A program made the translations under genes and the position numbers. A DNA stretch of 64,000 bases from JAKOUY01 sp037045185 (GTDB lineage Bacteria; Actinomycetota; Acidimicrobiia; Acidimicrobiales; Ilumatobacteraceae), in contig JBAOHQ010000001.1 in the NCBI GenBank assembly GCA_037045185.1, forward strand, positions 186,001-250,000. Reading direction: 5' to 3'. Positions 27,025 through 36,335 of this stretch are shown here, one piece after another (position 1 is the stretch's first letter; each line of letters starts with the position of its first letter). Under the pieces are notes generated by a model that ran no database searches, had not been told where the DNA came from, and saw nothing but the letters and a program-made list of their open reading frames with translations.

Positions 27025-28002
27025 TTACTGCCGGGCAGGCGGGTTGACCTTTGGCACACCACTGCCGGTGTGCAGCGTCTCCAGCGCCATCAGGTCACGG
27101 ATCTGCTTCTGCATGCCCTCGGGCGATCCGTCGAGGAACATCACGTTGCCCTTGCCGTTCTCGGCCATGTGGCGGATGCTCTCGGTCCACATGCTGAACA
27201 GGATCAGCGATGAATCGACGTTCTGCGTCTCCATCTCCCGTGCGGCCTGGGCCAGGCCGCGGGCGACCTCCTCACGGAACAGGGCGACGCCCTGGCCACG
27301 GAGCTGGGCCGCCGTCCGCTCGGCTTCGGCCTCGATGCGCACCGCGGTGCCTGCGGCCTCGGCCTCCTTGGTTCGCTTGATGAGCAGCGCGTCGCCCTCG
27401 TTGGTGGCAGCGGCCTTGAGGTTGTTGCTGGCCACCACCTGGGCCATCGAGGTGGTGATGGCCTGGTCGAAGGTGATGTCGTTGAGCTGCAAGTCGATGA
27501 GGTGGTACCCCCACGTCTCGATGACGTGGTCCAGGTTCTCCTTGACCTCGGCCACGATCTCGCCACGCAGGCTGAGGATCTCGGCCTGCTTCTTGGTGGC
27601 GACGAAGCCGCGGGTGCTGCCCTCGACGCTGCGCACGAGCGCGGTCAGGAAGTCCTTCTCGCTGACGAACTTGAAGGCGATGTTCTTGATCGTGTCTTCG
27701 CTCTCGCTGATCGCCCCGTAGACCATCATCGCCGTGAAGTACACGTTGGCCTGGTCCTGGGTGATCGCCTGGAACTGCAGCTCGATGGCCTTGTTCTGCA
27801 CGCTGATGCGCCGGAAGATCTTCTCGACGAAGGGCACCACCACGTTTAGCCCCGGACGCAGCGTGCGCCGGTACTTGCCGAAGATGGTGGTGACCGCGAC
27901 GGTGCCCTGGTTGACCTGGCGCAGGCCGGTCAGGATGGCCAGGAGCAGGATGCCCAGAACGACGAGCCCGGCGATCTGAACGCCGCTGAGTGCCGCAAAC
28001 AT
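27025..28002 (-). CDS. SPFH/band 7 (stomatin-prohibitin) membrane protein
   Basis: A 325-residue protein from ATG 28002. An N-terminal membrane segment (VQIAGLVVLGILLLAILTGL) is followed by the SPFH core (GTVAVTTIFGKYRRTLRPGLNVVVPFVEKI) and a long charged coiled coil (residues 200-260, rich in A, E, R). Such proteins form membrane-bound rings or scaffolds linked to lipid microdomains and protease control. It is divergent from a universal stress protein gene. Confidence 0.88.
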   Translation of the reverse strand: MFAALSGVQIAGLVVLGILLLAILTGLRQVNQGTVAVTTIFGKYRRTLRPGLNVVVPFVEKIFRRISVQNKAIELQFQAITQDQANVYFTAMMVYGAISESEDTIKNIAFKFVSEKDFLTALVRSVEGSTRGFVATKKQAEILSLRGEIVAEVKENLDHVIETWGYHLIDLQLNDITFDQAITTSMAQVVASNNLKAAATNEGDALLIKRTKEAEAAGTAVRIEAEAERTAAQLRGQGVALFREEVARGLAQAAREMETQNVDSSLILFSMWTESIRHMAENGKGNVMFLDGSPEGMQKQIRDLMALETLHTGSGVPKVNPPARQ

Positions 28003-28062
28003 GACGTACTCCGTTTCGTGCGCGACGTCCGCCCGGACGCCCGCAGGGGCGAGGCTAGCGGC

Positions 28063-28076
28063 GGGCCGATCGACTC
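28063..28076. promoter_or_regulatory. Possible DosR-like box upstream of the universal stress protein gene
   Basis: GGGCCGATCGACTC matches GGGnCnnnnGnCCC at all but one fixed position and lies 47 bp before the start codon. Universal stress genes are classic DosR targets in mycobacteria. In DNA this rich in GC such a match can easily occur by chance. Confidence 0.2.
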
Positions 28077-28123
28077 TGGCGGCGGCGCCCGTGGCTGACC
28101 ACAATGGCGACGGGAGGTGCGTC

Positions 28124-28594
28124 ATGCCTGGAGCGAACGGGTTGAACGTGATGGTGGTGGGGATCGACGGCTCCGACTGCAGCCGGCACGCGTTGCGCTG
28201 GGCGCTGTACGCCGCGGCCAAGGCGCCGTGCGAGGTGCAACTCGTGGCCTGCTGGCAGCGCCCCCTGCTGTTCGACGCCGGTGGGCTCGGGGTGGCCTAC
28301 CCGGCCGACGACGACCTGTCGGCCGCGGCACGGACGTGGCTGGAGGAGACGATGACCGCCTGCCAGGCCGACATCGACGCAGCGATCGCCAACGGGTGCG
28401 TGGTCAACAGCCGCACCGAACTGGGCGCCGCGGACCTCGTCCTCGAAGAGCTCAGCAAGACGGCCCGGCTCGTGGTGGTGGGCCGCCGCGGGCACAACGC
28501 CCTGGCCCGGTTCCTCGGCACCACCAGCCGGCACGTTGCCGACCACGCCTGCTGCCCCGTCGCCGTCATCCCCGAGGGCTGCCCGGAACCCTGA
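28124..28594 (+). CDS. Universal stress protein (UspA family)
   Basis: A 156-residue protein from ATG 28124, 6 bp after GGGAGG. The start of the fold reads VMVVGIDGSDCSRHALRWAL and the ATP-binding loop VVVGRRGHNALARFLGTTSRHVADHACCPVAVIP matches G-x2-G-x9-G-(S/T). ATP-binding Usp proteins help survival in stasis or hypoxia. A 43-bp palindromic repeat follows its stop codon. Confidence 0.9.
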   Translation: MPGANGLNVMVVGIDGSDCSRHALRWALYAAAKAPCEVQLVACWQRPLLFDAGGLGVAYPADDDLSAAARTWLEETMTACQADIDAAIANGCVVNSRTELGAADLVLEELSKTARLVVVGRRGHNALARFLGTTSRHVADHACCPVAVIPEGCPEP

Positions 28595-28622
28595 CCCACC
28601 CGGCCCCGGCCCGACCACTCCC

Positions 28623-28665
28623 GTGGTCACCGAACATCTCACCGGGCGAGACGAATGGTGACCAC
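28623..28665. repeat. 43-bp palindromic repeat, family 2, copy A
   Basis: Arms GTGGTCACC and GGTGACCAC, with the left inner sequence GAACATCTCACCGGGCG shared with copies B and C. It lies between the convergent universal stress gene and DUF2277 gene and may terminate both. Confidence 0.85.
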
Positions 28666-28683
28666 GTGGGCGGGGAGGGACCG

Positions 28684-28959
28684 TCAGGCGGCGCCACCGA
28701 AGCGTTTGGCCGAGCGGATCTTGGCCTTGGCGGCCTCGGCCTCGCGGTTCTTGGCCGGGCCGTGGGCGGTGAGGTGATCGAGGAGGCGCTTGGTCGCCGC
28801 GCTGACCTCGGCCACCGCCTCGTCGAACACGTGCTGGTTCGATTGCGAGGGTCGGGTGCTGCCGGACACCTTGCGGACGTACTGCAGCGCCGCCGCCTGG
28901 ATCTCCTCGGCCGTGGCCGGTGGCTGGAAGTTGTGCAAGGTGCGGATGTTGCGACACAT
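28684..28959 (-). CDS. DUF2277 family protein
   Basis: A 91-residue protein from ATG 28959. MCRNIRTLHNFQPPATAEEI, ALQYVRKVSGSTRPSQSN and the basic end AKAKIRSAKRFG are the hallmark of the DUF2277 family, which has no known function. An upstream in-frame extension of 61 residues is rejected because the family starts exactly at MCRNI. It is convergent with the universal stress gene. Confidence 0.88.
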   Translation of the reverse strand: MCRNIRTLHNFQPPATAEEIQAAALQYVRKVSGSTRPSQSNQHVFDEAVAEVSAATKRLLDHLTAHGPAKNREAEAAKAKIRSAKRFGGAA

Positions 28960-29062
28960 CCTGCGGACCCTACCCACCGGCCGGGGGGTAGGGGTTCCCC
29001 TACCGGGTAGACACCGGTGGGCCCCATCGCCGGCCGGCGCCGGCGAGCGCACACTCGCTGGC

Positions 29063-29833
29063 ATGCACGCAACGCTCTCGCCGCGCCACGCCGCCTCACC
29101 CACCGCCGCCGGAACCGCCGCTCGGGCGGTGAACGCCACCAAGGTCTACGGCCGCGGCGACACCGAGGTCCGGGCCCTGGACGACGTGTCCGTGGCCATC
29201 CCCTCCGGCCGGTTCACGGCGATCATGGGCCCGTCGGGTTCGGGCAAGTCGACGCTGATGCACTGCCTGGCCGGGCTCGACAGCCTGACGGGCGGCCAGG
29301 TCTTCGTCGGTGACACGGACCTCGGCCGGCTGAACGATCGCCAGCTCACGGCGCTGCGCCGCCAGCGGATCGGATTCGTGTTCCAGTCGTTCAACCTGCT
29401 TCCCACGTTGACCGCCGCCGACAACATCCTGCTGCCGCTGAGCCTCGGCGGGTCCGCGCCCGATCGGGCCTGGATGGCCCAGGTGGTGGACGTCGTCGGG
29501 CTGAGCGACCGCCTCGGCCACCGCCCGGCGCAGCTCTCCGGTGGGCAGCAGCAGCGCGTCGCCGTGGCCCGGGCCCTGGTGGGCAGGCCCGAGCTGATCT
29601 TCGCCGACGAGCCGACCGGCAACCTCGACCGGCGCAGCAGCAACGAGATCCTCGGCTTCATGCGCTACGCGGTGGACGCCCTGGGCCAGACGATCGTCAT
29701 GGTCACCCATGACCCGTCGGCCGCGGCCTTCGCCGACGACGTGCTGTTCCTGGCCGACGGCCGAATCGTCGACGGGCTGAGCAACCCGACCGCCGAGCGG
29801 GTCCTCGAACGCCTGAAGGTGCTGGGGAGCTGA
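29063..29833 (+). CDS. ABC transporter ATPase (MacB/LolD type)
   Basis: A 256-residue ATPase from ATG 29063: Walker A GPSGSGKST, signature LSGGQQQRVAVARAL, Walker B LIFADEPTGNLDRRSSNE. The type pairs with FtsX-like permeases for export of lipids or peptides or for signalling through antibiotic sensing. It is 2 bp from the permease and heads a five-gene operon with its own two-component system. Confidence 0.92.
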   Translation: MHATLSPRHAASPTAAGTAARAVNATKVYGRGDTEVRALDDVSVAIPSGRFTAIMGPSGSGKSTLMHCLAGLDSLTGGQVFVGDTDLGRLNDRQLTALRRQRIGFVFQSFNLLPTLTAADNILLPLSLGGSAPDRAWMAQVVDVVGLSDRLGHRPAQLSGGQQQRVAVARALVGRPELIFADEPTGNLDRRSSNEILGFMRYAVDALGQTIVMVTHDPSAAAFADDVLFLADGRIVDGLSNPTAERVLERLKVLGS

Positions 29834-29835
29834 CC

Positions 29836-32457
29836 ATGACCGCTCGTCACCGGTTACGTCACCCAACGGTACGCACGCTTCTCTCCAACCTCCGCGCCCG
29901 CAGGCGGCGGATCCTGGGCACGGGCGCCTCCGTGCTCCTCGGTGTCTCGTTCCTCGTCGCGGCACTGTCGTTCGGGTCCACCGTCGAGCGTGGCTTCGCG
30001 GCGATGTACGACACGGCCAACCGGGCCACGGACGTCGTGGTCCGCAGCGCGACCGTGGTCGGCAGTGACGACGGCGGTCTGCGTGACACGATCGCCGAGT
30101 CCCTCGCCGACATCGTCCGTGCCGTTCCCGGGGTGGCCCGGGTCGCCCCGGCCGTGCTCACCGACGGTCAACTGCTCGACCCCCACGGAGCGCGCATCGG
30201 TGGCAACGGACCACCGACGTTCGCCGGCAACTGGGTGGACGACGACCTGCTCAACCCGTATCGGCTGGCCGAGGGGCACGCCCCGCGTGACGTCGCTGCC
30301 GGGCAGCCATTCGAGGTGGTGATCGATCGCCGGTCGGCCCGGGAGGCCGGGCTGTCCCTCGGCGATCGGACGCGGCTGCTGCTCCCCGATCCCGTGCCGG
30401 TCACCGTGGTGGGGATCGCCACGTTCGGGACGTCGGACAGCATGGGACCGGTGACGTTCACCGCCCTCGCCCCGCAGGCCACCGTGACGCTGCTGTCCAC
30501 CGGCCTGCGCGCCGGTCAGGTCGACGAGATCCGTGTCTCGGCCAGGCCGGGCGTCGACGCCGCGGCGCTGCGAGACTCGATCCGTGCTGCGCTCCCGGCG
30601 GGGACGGAAGCGATCACCGGCGCCGAGTTGACCGCCGAGCAGATCGACGACACCAACCGTGTCTTCCTCGACCTGTTCCGAGCGATCCTGACCACGTTCG
30701 GGGTCATCGCCGTCGTGGTGGCATCGGTGAGCATCTACAACACCTTCTCGATCGTCGTGGCGCAGCGCTCCCGGGAGTCCACGTTGCTGCGCGCCGTGGG
30801 GGCCAGCCGCCGCCAGGTGTTGGCGCTGGTACTCGGTGAGAGCCTCGCCGTGGGGGTGATCGCCTCGCTGGGTGGTCTGGCCGCCGGGTACGGCCTGTCG
30901 GCCCTGCTGCGTTGGGTGATGGCCGCCACCGGGGCGATCGATCTCGGCAGCCTGGAGACCATCGTGGAGACGTCGACCATCGTCACCGGGCTGTGCATCG
31001 GGATCGGCGTCACGCTGGTGGCCAGCCTCGGCCCGGCGATCCGCTCGGCGCGCACCGCCCCGGTGGAAGCGCTGCGCTCGGCGGAGGCCGAGCCGCGGCG
31101 GATGAACCGCTGGCGCCTCGTCGTGGGCACGGTGGTCATCGGCGGCGGTGTTGCCGTGGTGATCGCCTCGACGCGCACGCAGGACTCGGCCCTGCTGGTG
31201 GCCGCCGGCGGATCGCTGCTCGCCATCGGCGGCACGCTCGGCGTGGCCCCCGCGCTGGTCCGCCCGGCCGCTACCGTGCTGGCCGGACCGGGCGGCCGCC
31301 GCCGGGCAGCGCCCGGGCGGATCGCCCGCCAGAACGTCGTGCGCAACCCGCGGCGGACGGCCAACGCGGCCGCGGCACTGATGATCGGCACGACCGTCGT
31401 CGCCTTGTTCGCCACCTTCGGCGCGTCGCTGACCGCCAGCGTCGAGCGGATGGTCAACCGCAACTTCGGCGGCGACCTGGTGGTGGCGACGCGGAATCAG
31501 TCCTCCGGCGGGGTCAGCCCCACCGCTGCCGCCGAGATCGCCGCCTTGCCCGAGGTGGCCCGCACGGCGAACTTCGCCGTGGGCAATGTGCGTGTCGGCG
31601 ACCAGGATGAGTTCGCCTCGATCGTCGACCCGCCGGCGCTGGCCGCCCTGCTGGACGTGCAGGTCGCCAGCGGCTCGATGGATGCCATGACCCCAGGCAC
31701 GATCGCCGTCAGTGCCCAGTACGCCCGCCGGATGGGCGTCACCGTGGGGTCGTCCCGAACGGTCACGTTTCCCGACGGATTCAGCGTGCCGGTGCGAGTG
31801 GCGGCGATCTACCGCGACCGCTCGACCATGGGCGACGTGGTCGTGAACGTCGCCGACGCCCGCGCTCACCTTCGCTCGATGCCGATCGTCGCCCTGCTGA
31901 TCGACCTGCGTCCCGGTGTGTCCGAGAGTGCGGGCGCAGCGGCCGTCGACCGGGTGACCACGACGTATTCGGCGCCCGAGGCCCAGACCCGTTCGGAGTA
32001 CGTCCGGTCCATCGCTTCCGATGTCGACGGGGTCCTGGCCTTCGTCTACGGGCTGCTCGGTGTGGCAGTCGTGATCGCCGTGCTGAGCATCGCCAACACG
32101 CTGGCGCTGTCCATCCACGAGCGGACGCGGGAACTCGGCCTGCTCCGGGCGCTGGGGCAGAGCCGTCGCCAGGTGCGATCGATGATCCGACGCGAGTCCG
32201 TGGTCGTTGCCGTGTTCGGCGCCCTCCTCGGCATTGGTGTCGGGTTGTTCTGCGGGTGGGGGCTGATGCGGGCGATGGCCGTACAGGAGGGACTCGGGTT
32301 GTTCACCGCCCCGGTCACCACCTTGGCGATCGTTGCCGGCCTGGCGATCGTCGCCGGCGTGCTCGCCGCCATTCGACCTGCCCGCCGAGCCGCGGGTGTC
32401 AGCATCCTGCGGGCCATCGCCGGCGCCGAGGAGCACGCCCAGGGAGCGACGGCGTGA
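29836..32457 (+). CDS. ABC transporter permease with two FtsX/MacB domains
   Basis: An 873-residue protein with an N-terminal membrane segment, a large extracytoplasmic domain (about residues 50-270), a first FtsX triple-membrane block (about 270-430), a second extracytoplasmic part, and a second FtsX block near the C-terminus (DVDGVLAFVYGLLGVAVVIAVLSIANTLAL). This is the common actinobacterial architecture for exporters of lipids or peptides. Its stop overlaps the start of the kinase gene (GTGA). Confidence 0.9.
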   Translation: MTARHRLRHPTVRTLLSNLRARRRRILGTGASVLLGVSFLVAALSFGSTVERGFAAMYDTANRATDVVVRSATVVGSDDGGLRDTIAESLADIVRAVPGVARVAPAVLTDGQLLDPHGARIGGNGPPTFAGNWVDDDLLNPYRLAEGHAPRDVAAGQPFEVVIDRRSAREAGLSLGDRTRLLLPDPVPVTVVGIATFGTSDSMGPVTFTALAPQATVTLLSTGLRAGQVDEIRVSARPGVDAAALRDSIRAALPAGTEAITGAELTAEQIDDTNRVFLDLFRAILTTFGVIAVVVASVSIYNTFSIVVAQRSRESTLLRAVGASRRQVLALVLGESLAVGVIASLGGLAAGYGLSALLRWVMAATGAIDLGSLETIVETSTIVTGLCIGIGVTLVASLGPAIRSARTAPVEALRSAEAEPRRMNRWRLVVGTVVIGGGVAVVIASTRTQDSALLVAAGGSLLAIGGTLGVAPALVRPAATVLAGPGGRRRAAPGRIARQNVVRNPRRTANAAAALMIGTTVVALFATFGASLTASVERMVNRNFGGDLVVATRNQSSGGVSPTAAAEIAALPEVARTANFAVGNVRVGDQDEFASIVDPPALAALLDVQVASGSMDAMTPGTIAVSAQYARRMGVTVGSSRTVTFPDGFSVPVRVAAIYRDRSTMGDVVVNVADARAHLRSMPIVALLIDLRPGVSESAGAAAVDRVTTTYSAPEAQTRSEYVRSIASDVDGVLAFVYGLLGVAVVIAVLSIANTLALSIHERTRELGLLRALGQSRRQVRSMIRRESVVVAVFGALLGIGVGLFCGWGLMRAMAVQEGLGLFTAPVTTLAIVAGLAIVAGVLAAIRPARRAAGVSILRAIAGAEEHAQGATA

Positions 32458-33797
32458 ACGCGCCGCCGATGGGGATGGCCGGCCCTGCCAACATGGTCCC
32501 GATGCCCACCCGCAGCGGGAACGCCGAACGGACCACGGCCCGCCGTGGCGGGCTGTTCGCCCCGTGGCGGCATCCTGGCGACCTGCTGCGCGCCGGGAGC
32601 CATGTGGCCCTGAGTCTGGTGATGGGCATCGTCGGCTTCACCCTCGAAGTGACCGGCATCCTCCTGGCGGTCGGGCTGATGCCCGTGGCCCTGGTCGGGC
32701 TGCCTGTCGCCGTCCTGGTCTTCGCCCTGACCCATTGGTTCGCCAGTGTCGAGCGGGCCCGGGCCGCGGCATTCGACGGGCGAGCCATCGCCGACCCGGT
32801 GGCGCCGCTGACCGCGGGAACCAGGTGGGGACGGATCCGCGAGCGAATGGCCAGCCGCCCACGCTGGCGTGAGGTGGGCTACGCGACGCTGCTGATGCTC
32901 CCGGGAACCACTGCCTACGCCGTCGTCGCCGCCGTGTGGGGCGGCTCGATCGCGCTCCTCGCGCTCCCGGCAACGATCCACGCCTACCCGGACAAGATCG
33001 CCCACTTCTACCTGTTCGACGCGGCGGGGGCCGACACGGCGTGGCTGGGCGCTGCCGGACTGGTCGGGGTGGCGATCGTTGCGCCGTGGGTCACCGTGCT
33101 GGCGGCGCGCCTGCAGGTGGCGATGGCCCACCGGCTGCTCGGGCCGGGCCCGGACGGCCTTCGTCAACGGGTGGCCCACGCCGAGTCCGGTCGCTCGGCC
33201 GCCGTGGACGCCGCCGAAGCCGAGCGCCGGCGCATCGAGCGAGACCTGCACGACGGCGCCCAGCAGCGCCTCGTCGCCCTGGCCGCCGACCTCGGCGCGG
33301 CCCGCGAGCGGATGGAGGGTGAGCCCGGAGAGGCACGGGAACTGGTGGCCCGGGCGCATGAGGAGGCCAAGGGGGCGCTCCGCGAGATCCGCGATCTGGT
33401 CCGCGGCATCCATCCGGTGATCCTCCAGGACCGCGGCCTCGATGCTGCGCTGTCGGCCGTGGTGGCCCGCTGCTCGGTGCCGGTGAGCCTGGACGTCGAC
33501 GTGCCCGGACGCCTGCCCGCCGCAATTGAGAGCGCGGCATACTTCGTCGTCGCCGAGGCGCTCACCAACGTGACCCGCCACTCGCAGGCCGCGGCCGCCT
33601 CGGTGAGCATCGCCCAGGCCGGAAACCGGCTGGTGATCGAGGTCCGTGACAACGGCGTGGGGGGCGCCGACGCCTCGGCCGGCACCGGCTTGCAGGGCCT
33701 GCGTGACCGGGTCACCTCGCTGAAAGGCGTCATGTTCGTGATCAGCCCGGCAGGTGGACCCACCACGGTGAGCGTGGAGCTGCCATGCGCATCGTGA
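32454..33797 (+). CDS. Sensor histidine kinase with an N-terminal membrane sensor
   Basis: A 447-residue kinase from GTG 32454. The N-terminal half has about four membrane segments and resembles the 'putative sensor' domain found in actinobacterial kinases next to ABC transporters. The HisKA_3 motif is ERRRIERDLHDGAQQRLVALA and the ATPase domain has EALTNVTRHSQA and DNGVGGADASAGTGLQGLRDRV. It overlaps the response regulator by 13 bp. It may sense the state of the exporter or an envelope stress. Confidence 0.9.
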   Translation: MNAPPMGMAGPANMVPMPTRSGNAERTTARRGGLFAPWRHPGDLLRAGSHVALSLVMGIVGFTLEVTGILLAVGLMPVALVGLPVAVLVFALTHWFASVERARAAAFDGRAIADPVAPLTAGTRWGRIRERMASRPRWREVGYATLLMLPGTTAYAVVAAVWGGSIALLALPATIHAYPDKIAHFYLFDAAGADTAWLGAAGLVGVAIVAPWVTVLAARLQVAMAHRLLGPGPDGLRQRVAHAESGRSAAVDAAEAERRRIERDLHDGAQQRLVALAADLGAARERMEGEPGEARELVARAHEEAKGALREIRDLVRGIHPVILQDRGLDAALSAVVARCSVPVSLDVDVPGRLPAAIESAAYFVVAEALTNVTRHSQAAAASVSIAQAGNRLVIEVRDNGVGGADASAGTGLQGLRDRVTSLKGVMFVISPAGGPTTVSVELPCAS

Positions 33798-34435
33798 TCG
33801 CCGAGGACAGCGTGCTGCTGCGCGCCGGGCTCACCCGCATCCTGGCCGACGCCGGGGAAGAGGTCGTCGCCACCGTGGGCGACGCCGTGGAACTGATCAG
33901 CGCCGTCGAACGGCACCAGCCCGACCTGGCCGTGGTCGACGTGCGCATGCCGCCGACGCACACCGACGACGGTCTGCGGGCTGCCATCGCCATCCGCGCC
34001 AGGTGGCCGAAGGTGGGGATCCTGGTGTTGTCGCAGTACGTCGAGGAGCGCTACGCCACCGACTTGCTCGCCGACGACACGACGGGGCTCGGCTACCTGC
34101 TCAAGGATCGCATCGCCGACGTCAGCGAGTTCCTCGGCGCGGCACGGCGCGTCGGTGACGGAGGGACCGCCCTCGACCCCGAGGTCGTCGCCCAACTGCT
34201 GGCCAGGGCCAGGCGCCGTGACCCGCTGGGCACGCTGACGCCGCGCGAGCGAGAAGTGCTCGGGCTGATGGCCGAGGGGCGCAGCAACCCCGCCATCGCC
34301 CGCCAACTGGTGGTCAGCGACAAGGCCGTGGAGAAGCACGTCGGCAACATCTTCATGAAGCTGGATCTGGCGCCCGCCGATGACGACCATCGCCGCGTCC
34401 TTGCCGTGCTGCGCTGGATGAAGGGTGACCGATGA
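33785..34435 (+). CDS. NarL/LuxR-family response regulator
   Basis: A 216-residue regulator. The receiver begins MRIVIAEDSVLLRAGL and has the phosphoacceptor Asp in LAVVDVRMPPTHTDDGL; the LuxR helix-turn-helix is LTPREREVLGLMAEGRSNPAIARQLVVSDKAVEKHVGNIF. Partner of the overlapping kinase; likely to control this operon. Confidence 0.92.
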   Translation: MRIVIAEDSVLLRAGLTRILADAGEEVVATVGDAVELISAVERHQPDLAVVDVRMPPTHTDDGLRAAIAIRARWPKVGILVLSQYVEERYATDLLADDTTGLGYLLKDRIADVSEFLGAARRVGDGGTALDPEVVAQLLARARRRDPLGTLTPREREVLGLMAEGRSNPAIARQLVVSDKAVEKHVGNIFMKLDLAPADDDHRRVLAVLRWMKGDR

Positions 34436-35193
34436 CTGTGCTCGACGAACCACGAACCACCACCGCCACGATGCGGCCGCGCCGGCGCAGCGGCTGGCTC
34501 ATGGCCGGCGGCGTGCTGGCCCTGGCCACCGTTGGCTGGTTTGCCCTGCAGACGGTGGCCCTCCTGGCCCACCGCACCACGACCGATCGGCGCGAGTTCC
34601 CGGCGGCCGCGGTGCGGTCGGTGGAGGTGACCACCGACGGCGGCGACGTCCGCCTCGTTGGCGGCAGCGGGGATCGGATCACGGTGACCGCCACGATCGA
34701 GGAGGGGCTCCGCTCGCCGAGGAACTCCCAGCGCATCACCGACGGCGTCCTCTCCGTCAGCTCCGACTGTCCGACGTGGTCGATCGCGTGGTGCGACGTG
34801 TCGTACGTGATCGAGTTGCCGTCCGATGTCGCCGTGCGGGTCAGGACCGACTCGGGCGACGTCACCCTGTCCCGGTCGACCAACACGGTGACGATCTCCA
34901 CGGACACCGGGAACGTCAACGCCACCGCCGCCGGCCCCGGTGCGATCTCGATCACGTCGGACACGGGCGATGTGGACCTCACCTTCGACGCCTCCCCCAC
35001 CACCCTGACGGTGTCCACCGACACCGGTGACATCGACGTCGTCCTACCGCCGGATGGGAGGGCGTACCTGTTGAGCGCCGAGTCCGACACCGGCGACATC
35101 GCAACGAAGGTCACGACCGACCCAGCGAGCGCCTACCCGATCAAGCTCGTCTCGGACGACGGCGACATCTCCGTGCGCTACGCCAGCCCGTAG
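34432..35193 (+). CDS. Membrane-anchored DUF4097-like beta-solenoid protein
   Basis: A 253-residue protein. One membrane segment near residues 20-40 is followed by a repetitive beta structure in which short units ending in D-(S/T)-G-(D/N)-(V/I) recur about every 15-20 residues (TDGGDVRLV, TDSGDVTLS, TDTGNVNAT, SDTGDVDLT, TDTGDIDVV, SDTGDIATK). This is characteristic of DUF4097 'putative adhesin' domains often encoded with exporter and regulator genes. It overlaps the regulator stop (ATGA), so it belongs to the operon. Confidence 0.82.
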   Translation: MTVLDEPRTTTATMRPRRRSGWLMAGGVLALATVGWFALQTVALLAHRTTTDRREFPAAAVRSVEVTTDGGDVRLVGGSGDRITVTATIEEGLRSPRNSQRITDGVLSVSSDCPTWSIAWCDVSYVIELPSDVAVRVRTDSGDVTLSRSTNTVTISTDTGNVNATAAGPGAISITSDTGDVDLTFDASPTTLTVSTDTGDIDVVLPPDGRAYLLSAESDTGDIATKVTTDPASAYPIKLVSDDGDISVRYASP

Positions 35194-35241
35194 CCGACCA
35201 CCTCGCCCGCGTCGGATCACCCGGTAGGCTCCTCGTCCCAC

Positions 35242-35316
<75 letters not shown>

Positions 35317-35333
35317 GCCGGCCCTGATCCCAC

Positions 35334-35376
35334 GTGGTCACCGAACATCTCGCCACACGAGGGTTCCGGTGACCAC
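35334..35376. repeat. 43-bp palindromic repeat, family 2, copy B
   Basis: Same arms (GTGGTCACC / GGTGACCAC) and left inner sequence GAACATCTCGCC as the other copies. Here the pairing extends outward with CCTGATCC and GGATCAGG. It lies between tRNA-Gly and the end of the hydrolase gene. Confidence 0.88.
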
Positions 35377-35379
35377 GGA

Positions 35380-36237
35380 TCAGGGGCGGGACGCCCCGAG
35401 CAGGCGAGTGCGGAACAGGTCCAGCACCGTGTCCAGCGCGGCGCGGGTCGGCTCACCCGGCTCGTCGATGAGGTCGCCGGTCAGCACCGAGTGGTGCTTG
35501 GGCAGGGGGCCGCGCGGGTTGCCGTCGGCCTGCTCCAGCTCGATGGCGACGAAGGCCGGACCGAGGCGCTGCTTCAGCGTGGCGAAGCGTTCCTCGGGGA
35601 CGAACGGGTCACCCTTGAACCGCAGCCCGACCACCGTCAGGCCGTCGTTGGCGCATCGGCCCGCCACCGTGTCGAGGTCACGGTCGCTGATGTCGATCGA
35701 CGCCCGATGCTTCTTCGTCACCCCGAACGGCAACGACGGCTGGGAGAGCACCGGCGCCAGGACCCGATCGTCGACGGCCATCGCCAGGGCGAACCCGCCG
35801 GTGAAGCACATCCCCACCGCGCCCACGCCTGGGCCGCCACAGCGGGCGTGCTCGTGCTGGGCCAGGGCCCGCAGCCAGTCCACGACCGGGGACGACCGCC
35901 CCGTGGCCAGCGCCGTGAAGTCACGGCGTACGCAGGTGGCGGCGATGGTGGCGTAGGCCCTGGCGATGTTCACCACCTTGCTACCGGCGAGCGGGTCACG
36001 GCCTGCCGTCCCGAACAGGTCGGGTAGCACGACCGAACAGCCCAGATCCACGATGCGATCGGCGAACCCGAGCACCATCGGCGAGATCCCCGGCATCTCG
36101 GTCATCACCACCACGGCCGGGCCGGATCCCTTGCGGAAGACCCTCCACGTCTTGCCCCCGTGGGTGAACTGGTCGGCCGCGAAGGTGGTCAGGTCACCCG
36201 ACGGGGCCTGCGTGACGGGGCGGTTCGCGCTGGTCAT
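35380..36237 (-). CDS. Dienelactone hydrolase family protein
   Basis: A 285-residue alpha/beta hydrolase. The nucleophile is Cys144 in VGMCFTGGFAL, a Cys rather than Ser as in true dienelactone hydrolases; Glu47 in VMTEMPG corresponds to the residue that activates it. The Asp in FKGDPFVP and the His in KHHSVL complete the set. It may cleave lactone or ester intermediates of aromatic or fatty-acid catabolism; the substrate is not known. A family 2 palindrome stands at each end of the gene. Confidence 0.85.
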   Translation of the reverse strand: MTSANRPVTQAPSGDLTTFAADQFTHGGKTWRVFRKGSGPAVVVMTEMPGISPMVLGFADRIVDLGCSVVLPDLFGTAGRDPLAGSKVVNIARAYATIAATCVRRDFTALATGRSSPVVDWLRALAQHEHARCGGPGVGAVGMCFTGGFALAMAVDDRVLAPVLSQPSLPFGVTKKHRASIDISDRDLDTVAGRCANDGLTVVGLRFKGDPFVPEERFATLKQRLGPAFVAIELEQADGNPRGPLPKHHSVLTGDLIDEPGEPTRAALDTVLDLFRTRLLGASRP

Positions 36238-36263
36238 CAGCGAACCCTACGCTCCCGCCCCTC

Positions 36264-36306
36264 GTGGTCACCGAACATCTCACCGGGCGCGGGATCCGGT
36301 GACCAC
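36264..36306. repeat. 43-bp palindromic repeat, family 2, copy C
   Basis: Arms GTGGTCACC / GGTGACCAC and inner GAACATCTCACCGGGCG, with flanking CCCCTC / GAGGGG adding partial pairing. It lies in the gap between the divergent hydrolase and ABC-F genes, so it cannot be a simple terminator there. Confidence 0.88.
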
Positions 36307-36335
36307 GGGGAGGGGCGGCCGTAGCCTGCTGGCCG

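Noticed and set aside
29854..32436. An 860-codon open frame on the minus strand opposite the FtsX permease
   Set aside because: Its translation is rich in Arg, Gly, His and Pro with no domain, as expected for antisense frames in GC-rich DNA. The plus-strand permease has full motifs.
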